DNA of 28,180 nucleotides from CAZJCK01 sp964544635 (GTDB taxonomy: Bacteria > Zixibacteria > MSB-5A5 > GN15 > FEB-12), in assembly GCA_964544635.1 (NCBI GenBank), contig CAZJCK010000046.1, positions 1-28,180 of the forward strand, read 5' to 3'. Each line of letters opens with the position of its first letter. Positions within the stretch are counted from its first letter, which is position 1. The notes under the pieces are model-generated. The model made no database searches. It was not told the DNA's origin and was given only the letters and a program-made list of their open reading frames with translations. Both the position numbers and the translations under genes were made by a program. Of this stretch, positions 16,061 through 23,444 are shown one piece after another.

Positions 16061-17623
16061 TTACAGTTCATGCACGATGCTGACATCGACCACGTTGGCC
16101 GTGTAATATTCTGTGTACGGCAACGGATCGCTGAAATTATCAAAGTTGTGCGCCGAGTAGCGCGCTTCCAGGCGGTGCTTCGGCATGAAGTACCAGATCC
16201 CCGTTAACCGAAGCGAGAAACTCTCCACATCCAGATCCTGCTGGCTCTTGTAGTACGTTCCGCCGACACCTGCCTCAATCTGCGGCAGATACGTCGCGAA
16301 CAGGTCGGCATCGATCGTGTGATCGCGGAACTCGAATACGCCGCCCTCATTGGTATAATCACCATCGAGGAAGGAGTAGGAACCGAAGAACCGGCCCCAG
16401 CCGAACTTCTCGGCAATCAGGTCGACTGAAAATTTGCCGTAGGTCGCTTCCGCTCCGATATCGTCATTCTCAGTCTTGCGCAGGCTGTACGAACCACGCA
16501 CCGTGCCCATGTCGGTGCGATACGACGCCGCAAACCGGTTTCGTACGAACGACTCCTGGCCCACCAGCGTCCGACCGTTGTCAACCGTCGTCTCGTCCAT
16601 GCCGACGCTGGCTTCCAGCTTCAGGCGGTCAGCCGGACGGTACCATCCCGATGCATAGAAACCGCTGGTCGACTCTTCGTCAAAGAAGTCGTCGTTCAGT
16701 GCATACCGATAGCCCAGCGTGATACCGCCGGCGCCGCGCCATACTTTGCCGGCATAGATCGCATTGCGCAGGTTGTCGGTCGCCACCACGTCACCGGTCC
16801 GCTGGGCGCGATCCCAGATGAAGCTGTAGCGCAGGCTGTAGCCGCTCCGGTCGAAAAACCGGGCGCCACCCCAGACCGTGTTGGCCGACAGCGTGTCCTC
16901 GCTCAGGTTGATTTCGCGCTGGTAGTTCTGGAAACCACCGTTGAAGACAATCATCGGCAACTGCGGAAGCGAACCGACCGCCGTCACCCGGAGGCGGCGG
17001 GCATCGCGATCGTTCTGCGCGTTCAGGTCGTCGCTGAAGCCCGTCTGGCGATATTCCGCCTTCAGGTAATTCCGCTTGTACTTCAACTGCGCGCCGCCAT
17101 GAAACTGGTTCTGCGTGTAGTTCACGGCCGTGACATCGGTCGTTCCGAACTGCTCAAACAGGGCAACCCGGTCGCCCTCTTTCTGGATGTTACCGTAACC
17201 GGCAAACAGCCGCACGTACTCGGTCGGCTCGAACCAGACATCACCGTAGGTGCTCGCCCGGCGGGTAAACTTGTCGCCCTCGAACGAGTAAACACGACGG
17301 TACTTGTTATGACGCACCGTAATCCCGAACAGCCCGGCGCGCGTCGCCCCGGCCATCAGGTTACGATTATTCAATGTAACATTCTTTAAATCGCCATACA
17401 ACCGCAGGCCGTTGTCCATCCGGTAGCTGAAATCCTCCAGCGAAATCGCCGGCCCGTCATACAGGTTGTAGTTCGGCTGGTACACGCCTTCATTTCCCTC
17501 TTCATCGGTAAACGTCCAGCCGACCCGGACATCACCGGATACTTCCGGCTCAGCCGCCACTGTTGCCGCGACGAAGGCAACCGCAAGCAACGCGAAGAGC
17601 CAATATCTGATACCTTGCTTCAT
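16061..17623 (-). CDS. MtrB/OmbB-like outer-membrane beta-barrel of a porin-cytochrome complex
   Basis: A 520-residue protein with a clear signal peptide (ending VAAEPEVSG, about residue 25) followed by alternating polar and aromatic strands throughout, typical of a large barrel: GGARFFDRSGYSLRYSFIWD, GITLGYRYALNDDFF, FGWGRFFGSYSFLDGDYTN. It ends in VVDVSIVHEL. No cysteines or heme sites were noticed, so it is the sheath, not a cytochrome. Assignment rests on architecture and on its position between a decaheme and a hexaheme lipoprotein gene; similarity to MtrB or PioB by sequence alone cannot be judged here. It is shorter than Shewanella MtrB. The decaheme gene ends 15 bases before its ATG, showing co-transcription. 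Confidence 0.82.
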   Translation of the reverse strand: MKQGIRYWLFALLAVAFVAATVAAEPEVSGDVRVGWTFTDEEGNEGVYQPNYNLYDGPAISLEDFSYRMDNGLRLYGDLKNVTLNNRNLMAGATRAGLFGITVRHNKYRRVYSFEGDKFTRRASTYGDVWFEPTEYVRLFAGYGNIQKEGDRVALFEQFGTTDVTAVNYTQNQFHGGAQLKYKRNYLKAEYRQTGFSDDLNAQNDRDARRLRVTAVGSLPQLPMIVFNGGFQNYQREINLSEDTLSANTVWGGARFFDRSGYSLRYSFIWDRAQRTGDVVATDNLRNAIYAGKVWRGAGGITLGYRYALNDDFFDEESTSGFYASGWYRPADRLKLEASVGMDETTVDNGRTLVGQESFVRNRFAASYRTDMGTVRGSYSLRKTENDDIGAEATYGKFSVDLIAEKFGWGRFFGSYSFLDGDYTNEGGVFEFRDHTIDADLFATYLPQIEAGVGGTYYKSQQDLDVESFSLRLTGIWYFMPKHRLEARYSAHNFDNFSDPLPYTEYYTANVVDVSIVHEL

Positions 17624-17638
17624 CTTCGCCTCCCTCGG

Positions 17639-18580
17639 TTATTCGTTCGGCAGGTGGCAACTGCAACCGTCGCCGCCGATTTTCATGCTCAGGTTAGGAT
17701 CGAGGAAATCACGGTTGTCGTTCGACCCGTGAATATCGCTGTGACACTCGATACAATTGTACTGGTTGCCAATCCCGTTGTGCACTGTCAGGTGTCCCGG
17801 CGGAACGCCGTGGCACTGCCGGCACAAACCGTTACCCGGCTGGTTCAACAACCGTTCGTTGAACGAGCCGTGGGGACGGTGACAGGAGTTACAGCCGCCG
17901 CCCTCAACCGAAAATGAACTCGTCGCTTCATGCTCGAACAGGTACGGTCCGGCGAAGTCCATGTGGCACTCGGCGCAGTTCGACGTCGCCCCGTGACCGA
18001 ACATCGGCTGCTTCTCACCGGTGAAGTCATGACAGCTCAAACAACTCAGGTTCTGATCGGTGAGGGGGTGGTTGGAACGTTTGCGAAAATCGTTGGTAAC
18101 CGCCGTATGACAGGCCCCGCAGAAATCTGCCTGGTCGTCAACCAGCAGCCCGGAAAAGTCCGAGTGGATCTTATGACACGAACTGCAGTTCATGTCCTGC
18201 TCCGCATGCGGGTCGACACCTGTCTGGTCCAGGTTCATATGCGGCTGATGACAGTCCATGCAGACCATCGCTTCGCCCAGTTTACCCATACGGCCCGGAT
18301 TCCCAATGTTGTCAATTGCCGGCTCGTCCACGTGCGCTTCCGCCTGCTCCAGACCGCCGTGACAACTGACACATGAGATCTCCACCACCGACGAGGTCTG
18401 CGATGAACTCAGACGGTGCGCCGTCCGGTTCAGCATCGCATCATAACCTTCGTGGCAGGTCAGGCAGACATCGTCATCAACTTGCGCTGAGACCACGCCA
18501 CTCCCAACCGTCCACAATACACAAATCGCCAGCAATAGACTCAGAAGTCCGGTACCGGCGAATCGTCCTTGTATGCGCAT
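17639..18580 (-). CDS. Periplasmic decaheme c-type cytochrome, DmsE/MtrA-like
   Basis: A 313-residue exported protein with a signal peptide (to about SAQ, residue 33) and ten CXXCH sites at about 39, 70, 107, 132, 154, 180, 202, 230, 253 and 276. Length, ten hemes and the stretch GCNSCHRPHGSFNERLL match the DmsE/MtrA type, which threads through an outer-membrane barrel and passes electrons outward. A further CSCH (306-309) near the end has only one residue between cysteines and is not a standard heme site. ATG 18580 is chosen because GGAG lies five bases upstream; an in-frame GTG two codons earlier overlaps that site. First gene of the porin-cytochrome operon, behind the promoter and CRP-like site at 18634-18688. 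Confidence 0.93.
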   Translation of the reverse strand: MRIQGRFAGTGLLSLLLAICVLWTVGSGVVSAQVDDDVCLTCHEGYDAMLNRTAHRLSSSQTSSVVEISCVSCHGGLEQAEAHVDEPAIDNIGNPGRMGKLGEAMVCMDCHQPHMNLDQTGVDPHAEQDMNCSSCHKIHSDFSGLLVDDQADFCGACHTAVTNDFRKRSNHPLTDQNLSCLSCHDFTGEKQPMFGHGATSNCAECHMDFAGPYLFEHEATSSFSVEGGGCNSCHRPHGSFNERLLNQPGNGLCRQCHGVPPGHLTVHNGIGNQYNCIECHSDIHGSNDNRDFLDPNLSMKIGGDGCSCHLPNE

Positions 18581-18601
18581 GAGCACTCCGTTTTCCTTAC
18601 G

Positions 18602-18618
18602 ACAAATGTCATATTTGT
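18602..18618. promoter_or_regulatory. Inverted repeat in the leader of the cytochrome operon
   Basis: ACAAAT-N5-ATTTGT at 18602-18618 is perfect and extends imperfectly to GACAAAT...ATTTGTGTC. It lies between the promoter and the ribosome site of the decaheme gene, where a bound repressor would block transcription. The binding protein is unknown. Confidence 0.5.
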
Positions 18619-18633
18619 GTCATTTCACTACTA

Positions 18634-18662
18634 TAATTATCGGCTTGTTAAAGAAGTATCAA
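18634..18662 (-). promoter_or_regulatory. Promoter of the porin-cytochrome operon
   Basis: On the minus strand TTGATA (18662-18657) and TAATTA (18639-18634) are 17 bases apart, in an AT-rich island unlike the rest of the window. It lies 53 bases upstream of the decaheme ATG. Confidence 0.6.
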
Positions 18663-18672
18663 GCTTTTTGTG

Positions 18673-18688
18673 CGTGATTTTTTTCACA
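18673..18688 (-). promoter_or_regulatory. CRP/FNR-family operator-like site
   Basis: On the minus strand TGTGA-AAAAAA-TCACG matches the CRP-type palindrome TGTGA-N6-TCACA with one mismatch. It ends ten bases before the -35 box of the cytochrome promoter, centred roughly 53 bases upstream of the expected transcription start, a plausible activator position. The rest of the 18589-18838 gap shows only a weak GGTTA...TAACC inverted repeat downstream of lgt. Confidence 0.55.
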
Positions 18689-18838
18689 AGAAGCTCCAAA
18701 ATTGCCGTTTTCCCGCTCTGGGCAAGGCTTTGTGCCCGTTGTCGATTTCAGGATGTTAGTGGTCCGGATGCCCCGTTTGAGGTCAAATCAGGACAAAATG
18801 TAGGTTAATAAGCGCTAACCCGCCGATCCGGGACCAAA

Positions 18839-19660
18839 TCAGTCTTTCTTTGCGCCCACAGCCGCAAAACCCCCTCGCCGGTGCTGGATCAGATAGATCG
18901 ACAACCCCACAATAAACAATGCCACCGATATGAGATGATTAAACGTCGGCTGCCATACCCCCACATCAAAGTGCATTGCCTCTTCATAATACCGCACCTG
19001 CTCGATCACGAACCGGAGCACCGCCTCGGCCATCAACGTTATCGCCGCCAGCTGACCGACAAACTGCTTTCGACTCCGCAGTAAGTGCAACACTACGAAC
19101 AGCCCAAACCCGTACAGCGCGCTGTACAATTGAGCCGGATGCACGTGCACATCACCAAACACCGAGTGCGGCAGCGACCCCGACGGAAAGGTACAGCCCC
19201 ATGGCAGATCAGTCGGCGTTCCGAAACAGCAACCGTTGAGAAAGCAGCCGATCCGGCCAAAGCCGATCCCCAGCCCGAGCGCAGGGGAGAAGTCGTCGAA
19301 TACCTCCAGCACCGACATCTGCTTCCACTTCAGGTAGGCAACCGAGCCAAGCAGCGCCACCACCACCCCGCCGTACAGGTTCATCCCGGATATACCGAAC
19401 TGGCCGCCCGCAAACGGATTGAACATCGCCCCCCAGTTGCCCGCAAAATCCTCGAGATGAAACAATACATAGAATAGCCGCGCCCCGATGATCCCCCCGA
19501 AGATCATGATATACGCCACCGCCAGATACGGTTCGAACGGCTTGCCGTCTTTCTTCGTTATCCAACGGATGTACAACACCCCGGCCAGAAACGCCAGCGC
19601 CAGCATCAAACCGTAACTGCGGATCGGGATCGGTCCGACCTGAAATAACTCAGGAAGCAT
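18839..19660 (-). CDS. lgt: Prolipoprotein diacylglyceryl transferase
   Basis: Lgt moves diacylglycerol from phosphatidylglycerol to the lipobox cysteine of prelipoproteins, the first step of lipoprotein maturation. The 273-residue inner-membrane protein has about seven hydrophobic segments and the family signature GRIGCFLNGCCFG (135-147), the cysteine-rich variant common outside Proteobacteria. SGMNLYGGVV (91-100) aligns with the catalytic-loop region and has Tyr where E. coli has His103, a frequent replacement. The ATG at 19660 lies 11 bases inside the end of the upstream PAP2_3 gene. The several lipoproteins in this window are its expected substrates. Confidence 0.96.
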   Translation of the reverse strand: MLPELFQVGPIPIRSYGLMLALAFLAGVLYIRWITKKDGKPFEPYLAVAYIMIFGGIIGARLFYVLFHLEDFAGNWGAMFNPFAGGQFGISGMNLYGGVVVALLGSVAYLKWKQMSVLEVFDDFSPALGLGIGFGRIGCFLNGCCFGTPTDLPWGCTFPSGSLPHSVFGDVHVHPAQLYSALYGFGLFVVLHLLRSRKQFVGQLAAITLMAEAVLRFVIEQVRYYEEAMHFDVGVWQPTFNHLISVALFIVGLSIYLIQHRRGGFAAVGAKKD

Positions 19661-20573
19661 GTGAGGTCGACTCCTTCATTTGCATACCTTGTACCTTTCG
19701 CGACACCAACCGTTCACGATACAGCCGTTCGATCAGCCAGATCGCTCCAATCGCCATCAGCGCCCCTACGATCGTATCCGAAGTGTAATGGAACCGCCCC
19801 CACACCGTCCCCACCGTCAGGCCGAACACAATGAGTCCCAGCCACCAGCGCGTCTGTGGCCACACCCGGTAACTGTAATACCACACGATCATCGCCACCG
19901 CTGTATGCGTCGACGGCATGCAGCCGCCCCGCACCGCCGCCATCGCTATCACAAAATCCACTGCCGCCCGGAAAAACGGCCCGCTGACATCATTTATATA
20001 TGCCCCGGCAAAATGCCACCGCGGCCCCTCGATGGGGTAGAGGAAAAACATCAGGTAGCCGACAAAAAACACCAGCGTCGCCGCTGCGTTGAAGCGGCGC
20101 AGGGTATCGTCTTTCTTTCTGATGAACGCAAACAATACGAATCCCGGTATCATCAGGTAGTAGCAGAAGTAGCAGAACGAAACGATTTCCGTCACCACCA
20201 CGTTTAACAGGTGACGGTCGATATACAATGTCAGGTTGGTCCCGAAAATGCTCCGTTCAAACGCCGTCAGTTCCGGATCAAAGAACCGATCAAACAGCAG
20301 AAACACCGTCCCCCCCGTTAATCGATAGAAAAACGTAAACATGAACACCGGGTACAACAGCCGCACGAAGGCATGTCCCCGCGACTTCGTTTCATCCACG
20401 AACGACGCTATCGCCAGTGCGATCATCCCCAGCGCCACATAACTGACCACTTCATCCGAATGCTCCCCCAGCGGCTCCCCAATCAGGAACAGCAATGCCA
20501 CCATCAGTCCGCAATAGACCAGCACAATCCAGTCAAAGAGGTACAGCCGAGCCGGCGCTCCCACCGTCTTCAC
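19650..20573 (-). CDS. PAP2_3-type (Aur1-like) integral membrane phosphatase/transferase
   Basis: A 307-residue multi-pass membrane protein of the PAP2 superfamily, Aur1/inositol-phosphotransferase-like branch. Motifs: YPIEGPRWHF (179-188), CMPSTHTAVA (218-227) with the catalytic His223, and GRFHYTSDTIVG (259-270) with His262 and Asp266. Bacterial members are probably lipid phosphatases or phosphodiester-lipid headgroup transferases; the substrate cannot be told from sequence. It starts with GTG at 20573, overlapping the rsmI stop (GTGA) and preceded by AGGCGG. Its end overlaps lgt by 11 bases. The link to lgt hints at a role in phospholipid handling, for example recycling of lipid products. 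Confidence 0.9.
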   Translation of the reverse strand: MKTVGAPARLYLFDWIVLVYCGLMVALLFLIGEPLGEHSDEVVSYVALGMIALAIASFVDETKSRGHAFVRLLYPVFMFTFFYRLTGGTVFLLFDRFFDPELTAFERSIFGTNLTLYIDRHLLNVVVTEIVSFCYFCYYLMIPGFVLFAFIRKKDDTLRRFNAAATLVFFVGYLMFFLYPIEGPRWHFAGAYINDVSGPFFRAAVDFVIAMAAVRGGCMPSTHTAVAMIVWYYSYRVWPQTRWWLGLIVFGLTVGTVWGRFHYTSDTIVGALMAIGAIWLIERLYRERLVSRKVQGMQMKESTSHAS

Positions 20574-21277
20574 TCCGCCTCCCTCCGGGCCTTGCGATCC
20601 AGCCCCGCCACCACTATCACAATCTCACCCTTCACCTTCCGGCCGCCGATCTGCTTTAGGATCTCGGTTACCGTTCCGCGCAGATACTCCTCATGCAGCT
20701 TGCTGATCTCTCGCGCCACACAGGCCCGGCGGTCCCCCAGCACCTCCAGCACATCCCGAAGCGACTTTTCGATTCGAAACGGCGACTCGAAGAACACCAG
20801 CGTGTGTTCGAAATCGAGAAGCTGCCCCAGCCGCGTCCGGCGCGCTCCCGACTTGTGGGGCAGAAACCCCTCGAAGAAAAAGCGATCGGTCGGCAGCCCC
20901 GACGCCGTCAGCGCCGGTATCACCGAGGTCGGCCCCGGCAGCGCCACCACCTCGATTCCGTTGTCAATCGCCGCCCGCACCACCCGATATGCCGGGTCGG
21001 ATATACCGGGTGAACCGGCATCGGTAATAACCGCCACCGTCCGTCCGGCCAGCAGTTCATCCATCAACTGCCCCGAACGTTTCTGTTCATTGAAATCATG
21101 ATAACTGACCAGGCGCTTGTCGATCTCGAACTGCTGCAACAGCCGGCCGCTGTGACGCGTATCTTCGCACGCTACCACGTCGGCCTCGCGGAGCACCCGT
21201 AACGCACGCTGGCTGATATCTTCGAGGTTACCAATCGGCGTCGGAACCAGGAAGAGCATGCCGTGTCGATCGGTCAT
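20570..21277 (-). CDS. rsmI: 16S rRNA (cytidine-1402-2'-O)-methyltransferase
   Basis: RsmI methylates the ribose of C1402 in the 16S rRNA decoding centre using S-adenosylmethionine. The 235-residue protein has the tetrapyrrole-methylase-like fold with PTPIGNLEDIS (12-22), CEDTRHSGRLL (37-47), DAGSPGISDPAY (86-97) and GPTSVIPALTASGLPTDRF (115-133). It is shorter than the E. coli enzyme (286) and lacks most of the C-terminal extension, as in many phyla. The start at 21277 is six bases after nadE; an internal ATG at 21259 is possible but would shorten the conserved N-terminus little. Confidence 0.95.
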   Translation of the reverse strand: MTDRHGMLFLVPTPIGNLEDISQRALRVLREADVVACEDTRHSGRLLQQFEIDKRLVSYHDFNEQKRSGQLMDELLAGRTVAVITDAGSPGISDPAYRVVRAAIDNGIEVVALPGPTSVIPALTASGLPTDRFFFEGFLPHKSGARRTRLGQLLDFEHTLVFFESPFRIEKSLRDVLEVLGDRRACVAREISKLHEEYLRGTVTEILKQIGGRKVKGEIVIVVAGLDRKARREAE

Positions 21278-21283
21278 CCTGGG

Positions 21284-22093
21284 CTACTCTTGTATCTGTA
21301 TCCGCTGGGGAATCTCACCGCGTCCCAACGGTGCTATATCCGGCATGCGACGTTTGAACTCGTTCCGGTTGATCAACGATATCACCCGGCTGATATCCGT
21401 CTGCGCGTACCCCTCCGACGTCAACGTCGACATCGACGCCACTCCGTCGTCCAGGATTCGGCGCAGCATCCCATCGATATGCTCATACCTCACGCCGATC
21501 TCATCCTCATCCGTCTGGCCGGCCCAGAGATCGGCCGACGGCGGCTTCCGACGGATCGACTCTGGAATATCCAGCATCTGGGCAATCTCTCGAACATCCG
21601 ACTTGTAGAGCTGCCCGATCGGGTTCATCGAACAGGCGGCATCACCGTACCACGTCGTATATCCCAGTGCGATCTCGGTACGGTTGCCGGTCCCCAGCAC
21701 CAGGCGGTGTGTCTCATGAGCAATATCAAACAGGATCGACATCCGCTCCCGCGCCATCTTGTTACCCGCCCGCACACCGATGTCCGGCGTGATCTTCTCA
21801 AAATAGGCGTCGATCATCGGCGTGATGTCGACGTGACGGAAAGCTATACCCAACTGGCCGATCAGCTTCTTGGCATCGTCCACCGAATCCGGGTTTGAGG
21901 TCCGAAACGGCATCATCACCGCCAGCACCTTCTCCGGCCCGACCGCCTCGACCGCCAGCGCTGTTGCCACGGCCGAGTCGATCCCGCCCGACAGCCCAAC
22001 CACGTAGCCGTCCAAACTCGACTGCAAGAGCTGTCCGGTAATGAACCGCTTCATCGTCGTTATTGCTTTATTCAGATCGATCTGCTCAGCCAT
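21284..22093 (-). CDS. nadE: Ammonia-dependent NAD+ synthetase
   Basis: NadE makes NAD+ from nicotinate adenine dinucleotide, ATP and ammonia. The 269-residue protein is the synthetase domain alone, without the N-terminal glutaminase, so it should use free ammonia. Visible are the pyrophosphatase P-loop SGGIDSAVAT (35-44), GTGNRTEIALGYTTWYGD with the adenylate and substrate site, and IGQLYKSDVREIA. AAGGA lies nine bases before ATG 22093. First gene of the nadE-rsmI-PAP2-lgt operon and divergent from ssb. No strong minus-strand promoter is evident in the 144-base gap. An aspartase that releases ammonia is encoded elsewhere in the window, but no link can be claimed. Confidence 0.96.
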   Translation of the reverse strand: MAEQIDLNKAITTMKRFITGQLLQSSLDGYVVGLSGGIDSAVATALAVEAVGPEKVLAVMMPFRTSNPDSVDDAKKLIGQLGIAFRHVDITPMIDAYFEKITPDIGVRAGNKMARERMSILFDIAHETHRLVLGTGNRTEIALGYTTWYGDAACSMNPIGQLYKSDVREIAQMLDIPESIRRKPPSADLWAGQTDEDEIGVRYEHIDGMLRRILDDGVASMSTLTSEGYAQTDISRVISLINRNEFKRRMPDIAPLGRGEIPQRIQIQE

Positions 22094-22171
22094 TATCTAA
22101 CATCCTTTGTCTCTACAGGCTCACAACGTATATCCCGGCATCACATTCATCAAGCAAAAAGCCCTCTGAGC

Positions 22172-22201
22172 TTGACAGTGCCAGCCCTCGGCACATATGT
22201 T
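22172..22201 (+). promoter_or_regulatory. Sigma70-type promoter of ssb
   Basis: TTGACA (22172-22177) and TATGTT (22196-22201) are 18 bases apart, 36 bases upstream of the ssb ATG. A perfect -35 box makes it a good candidate. Confidence 0.65.
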
Positions 22202-22237
22202 ATACGATTCAAGCAATTCTAATTGAAAGGGCAGATT

Positions 22238-22663
22238 ATGAGCGTAAATAAGGCTATTCTCATCGGACGGCTCGGGCAGGACCCCGAACTGACCTATACC
22301 CAGTCCGGCAAAGCAGTCTGCAAGTTTTCCGTTGCCACCAACGAACGCTGGACCTCGCAGGACGGTCAAAAGCAGGAATCGACCACCTGGCACAACATTG
22401 TCGCCTGGGGACGTCAGGGTGAAGTTATCAAGGAGTATATGAGCAAGGGCCGGGAAATCTACATCGAGGGCCGGATCGACAACCGTACCTACGATAAGAA
22501 AGACGGCACGAAGGGCTACACCTCCGAGGTCGTCGTCCAGTCCTTCCAGTTCATCGGCTCGCGCGGCGATTACCAGGGCGGCGGCGACATGCCCCAGAGC
22601 GCTCCTTCCGAACAGGGTGCTCCATCCGGTACCTCGTCTGACGACGACGACCTGCCGTTCTGA
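22238..22663 (+). CDS. ssb: Single-stranded DNA-binding protein
   Basis: SSB coats single-stranded DNA in replication, repair and recombination. The 141-residue protein has a complete OB fold (MSVNKAILIGRLGQDPEL to about residue 110), a Gly/Gln/Ser-rich linker and the acidic tip DDDDLPF that recruits partner proteins. ATG 22238 is preceded by AAAGG at seven bases; an upstream TTG in frame would cover this site. It has its own promoter and terminator and is therefore a single-gene unit, not the rpsF-ssb-rpsR arrangement of many bacteria. Confidence 0.97.
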   Translation: MSVNKAILIGRLGQDPELTYTQSGKAVCKFSVATNERWTSQDGQKQESTTWHNIVAWGRQGEVIKEYMSKGREIYIEGRIDNRTYDKKDGTKGYTSEVVVQSFQFIGSRGDYQGGGDMPQSAPSEQGAPSGTSSDDDDLPF

Positions 22664-22687
22664 TCCAAAACTGAACAGACCTTTCTT

Positions 22688-22720
22688 AAGCCCCGGTAAA
22701 CACCTGCTTGCCGGGGCTTT
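22688..22720 (+). terminator. Intrinsic terminator of ssb
   Basis: AAGCCCCGG (22688-22696) pairs with CCGGGGCTT (22711-22719) around a 14-base loop; the tail is a short TTTAT. It lies 25 bases after the ssb stop. Confidence 0.8.
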
Positions 22721-22859
22721 ATCCTGTGCAAACGGGGGGCAGGAAGTGCCCTGAATCTCATCTCAAGAAGCCACCGTTAAAACGCCGATAGACTCACCGA
22801 TGGTAAAACCCAGTGTCCCGAGACGCGAGAAATCGGACCTTTTCGGATGGAGTCGTAAC

Positions 22860-23444
22860 ATGTCACACCCCACGCAATTTGCCGCTCCCAATGAGCTGCT
22901 GAATCAGGACAGCCTTTTCCGCCGCCGTATCCTTATTATGGCGATCGGTACGGTTATCATCTCCGGCGCCCTGATCAGCGCCTTCAACTACATCTTTTTT
23001 GAACGCGGCGCTATCGAGTATGTCGCCCAGTGCGAGCTGACCGCCGCCACCCTGTTTCCGTACCTTGTATCGGCCGTTATGGCCGCCATCGTGGCGATCG
23101 GAATCCTTACGATCCTGCCATACCGCAAGTTCAACCGACCGCTCCGGACAATCAGCAGCCGCCTCACCAGCCTGGCCGAGGGCGATCTCACCACCCGGGT
23201 AGCCCTCCAGGCCGACAACGTCGAACTGCAGCACATGGTCCACGACCTGAATTCGTCGGTCGACACTCTCAACACGCTCATCTCTCACTGGAAGCTGATC
23301 AACCGACGCCAGTGGGAACTGCTCGAAGGTGCCAAGCAGGCTGCCGCTGCCGCCGACTCGGAGAAGGCGCTGAAACTGATGAACCAGATGGAATCGAACT
23401 GGGAACAGATCGCTACGATCGAAGAGCAGCTAATCACCGGATGA
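22860..23444 (+). CDS. HAMP-domain membrane protein without an output domain
   Basis: A 194-residue protein with two membrane helices (about 23-45 and 64-88) that enclose a very short periplasmic loop of some 18 residues, followed by a HAMP domain (about 88-140; NRPLRTISSRLTSLAEGDLTTRV is typical) and a helical tail of about 50 residues. No histidine kinase, cyclase or methyl-accepting domain follows. HAMP modules normally relay signals to such domains, so this may act as a partner subunit or a membrane-tension or redox sensor; unknown. ATG 22860 is chosen for GGAG seven bases upstream; an earlier in-frame ATG at 22800 has no ribosome site. Its last 15 bases overlap the 3' end of lpxD on the other strand. 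Confidence 0.85.
   Translation: MSHPTQFAAPNELLNQDSLFRRRILIMAIGTVIISGALISAFNYIFFERGAIEYVAQCELTAATLFPYLVSAVMAAIVAIGILTILPYRKFNRPLRTISSRLTSLAEGDLTTRVALQADNVELQHMVHDLNSSVDTLNTLISHWKLINRRQWELLEGAKQAAAAADSEKALKLMNQMESNWEQIATIEEQLITG

Noticed and set aside
18632..18637. Perfect TATAAT on the plus strand
   Set aside because: No matching -35 box and no plus-strand gene downstream before the convergent lgt end.
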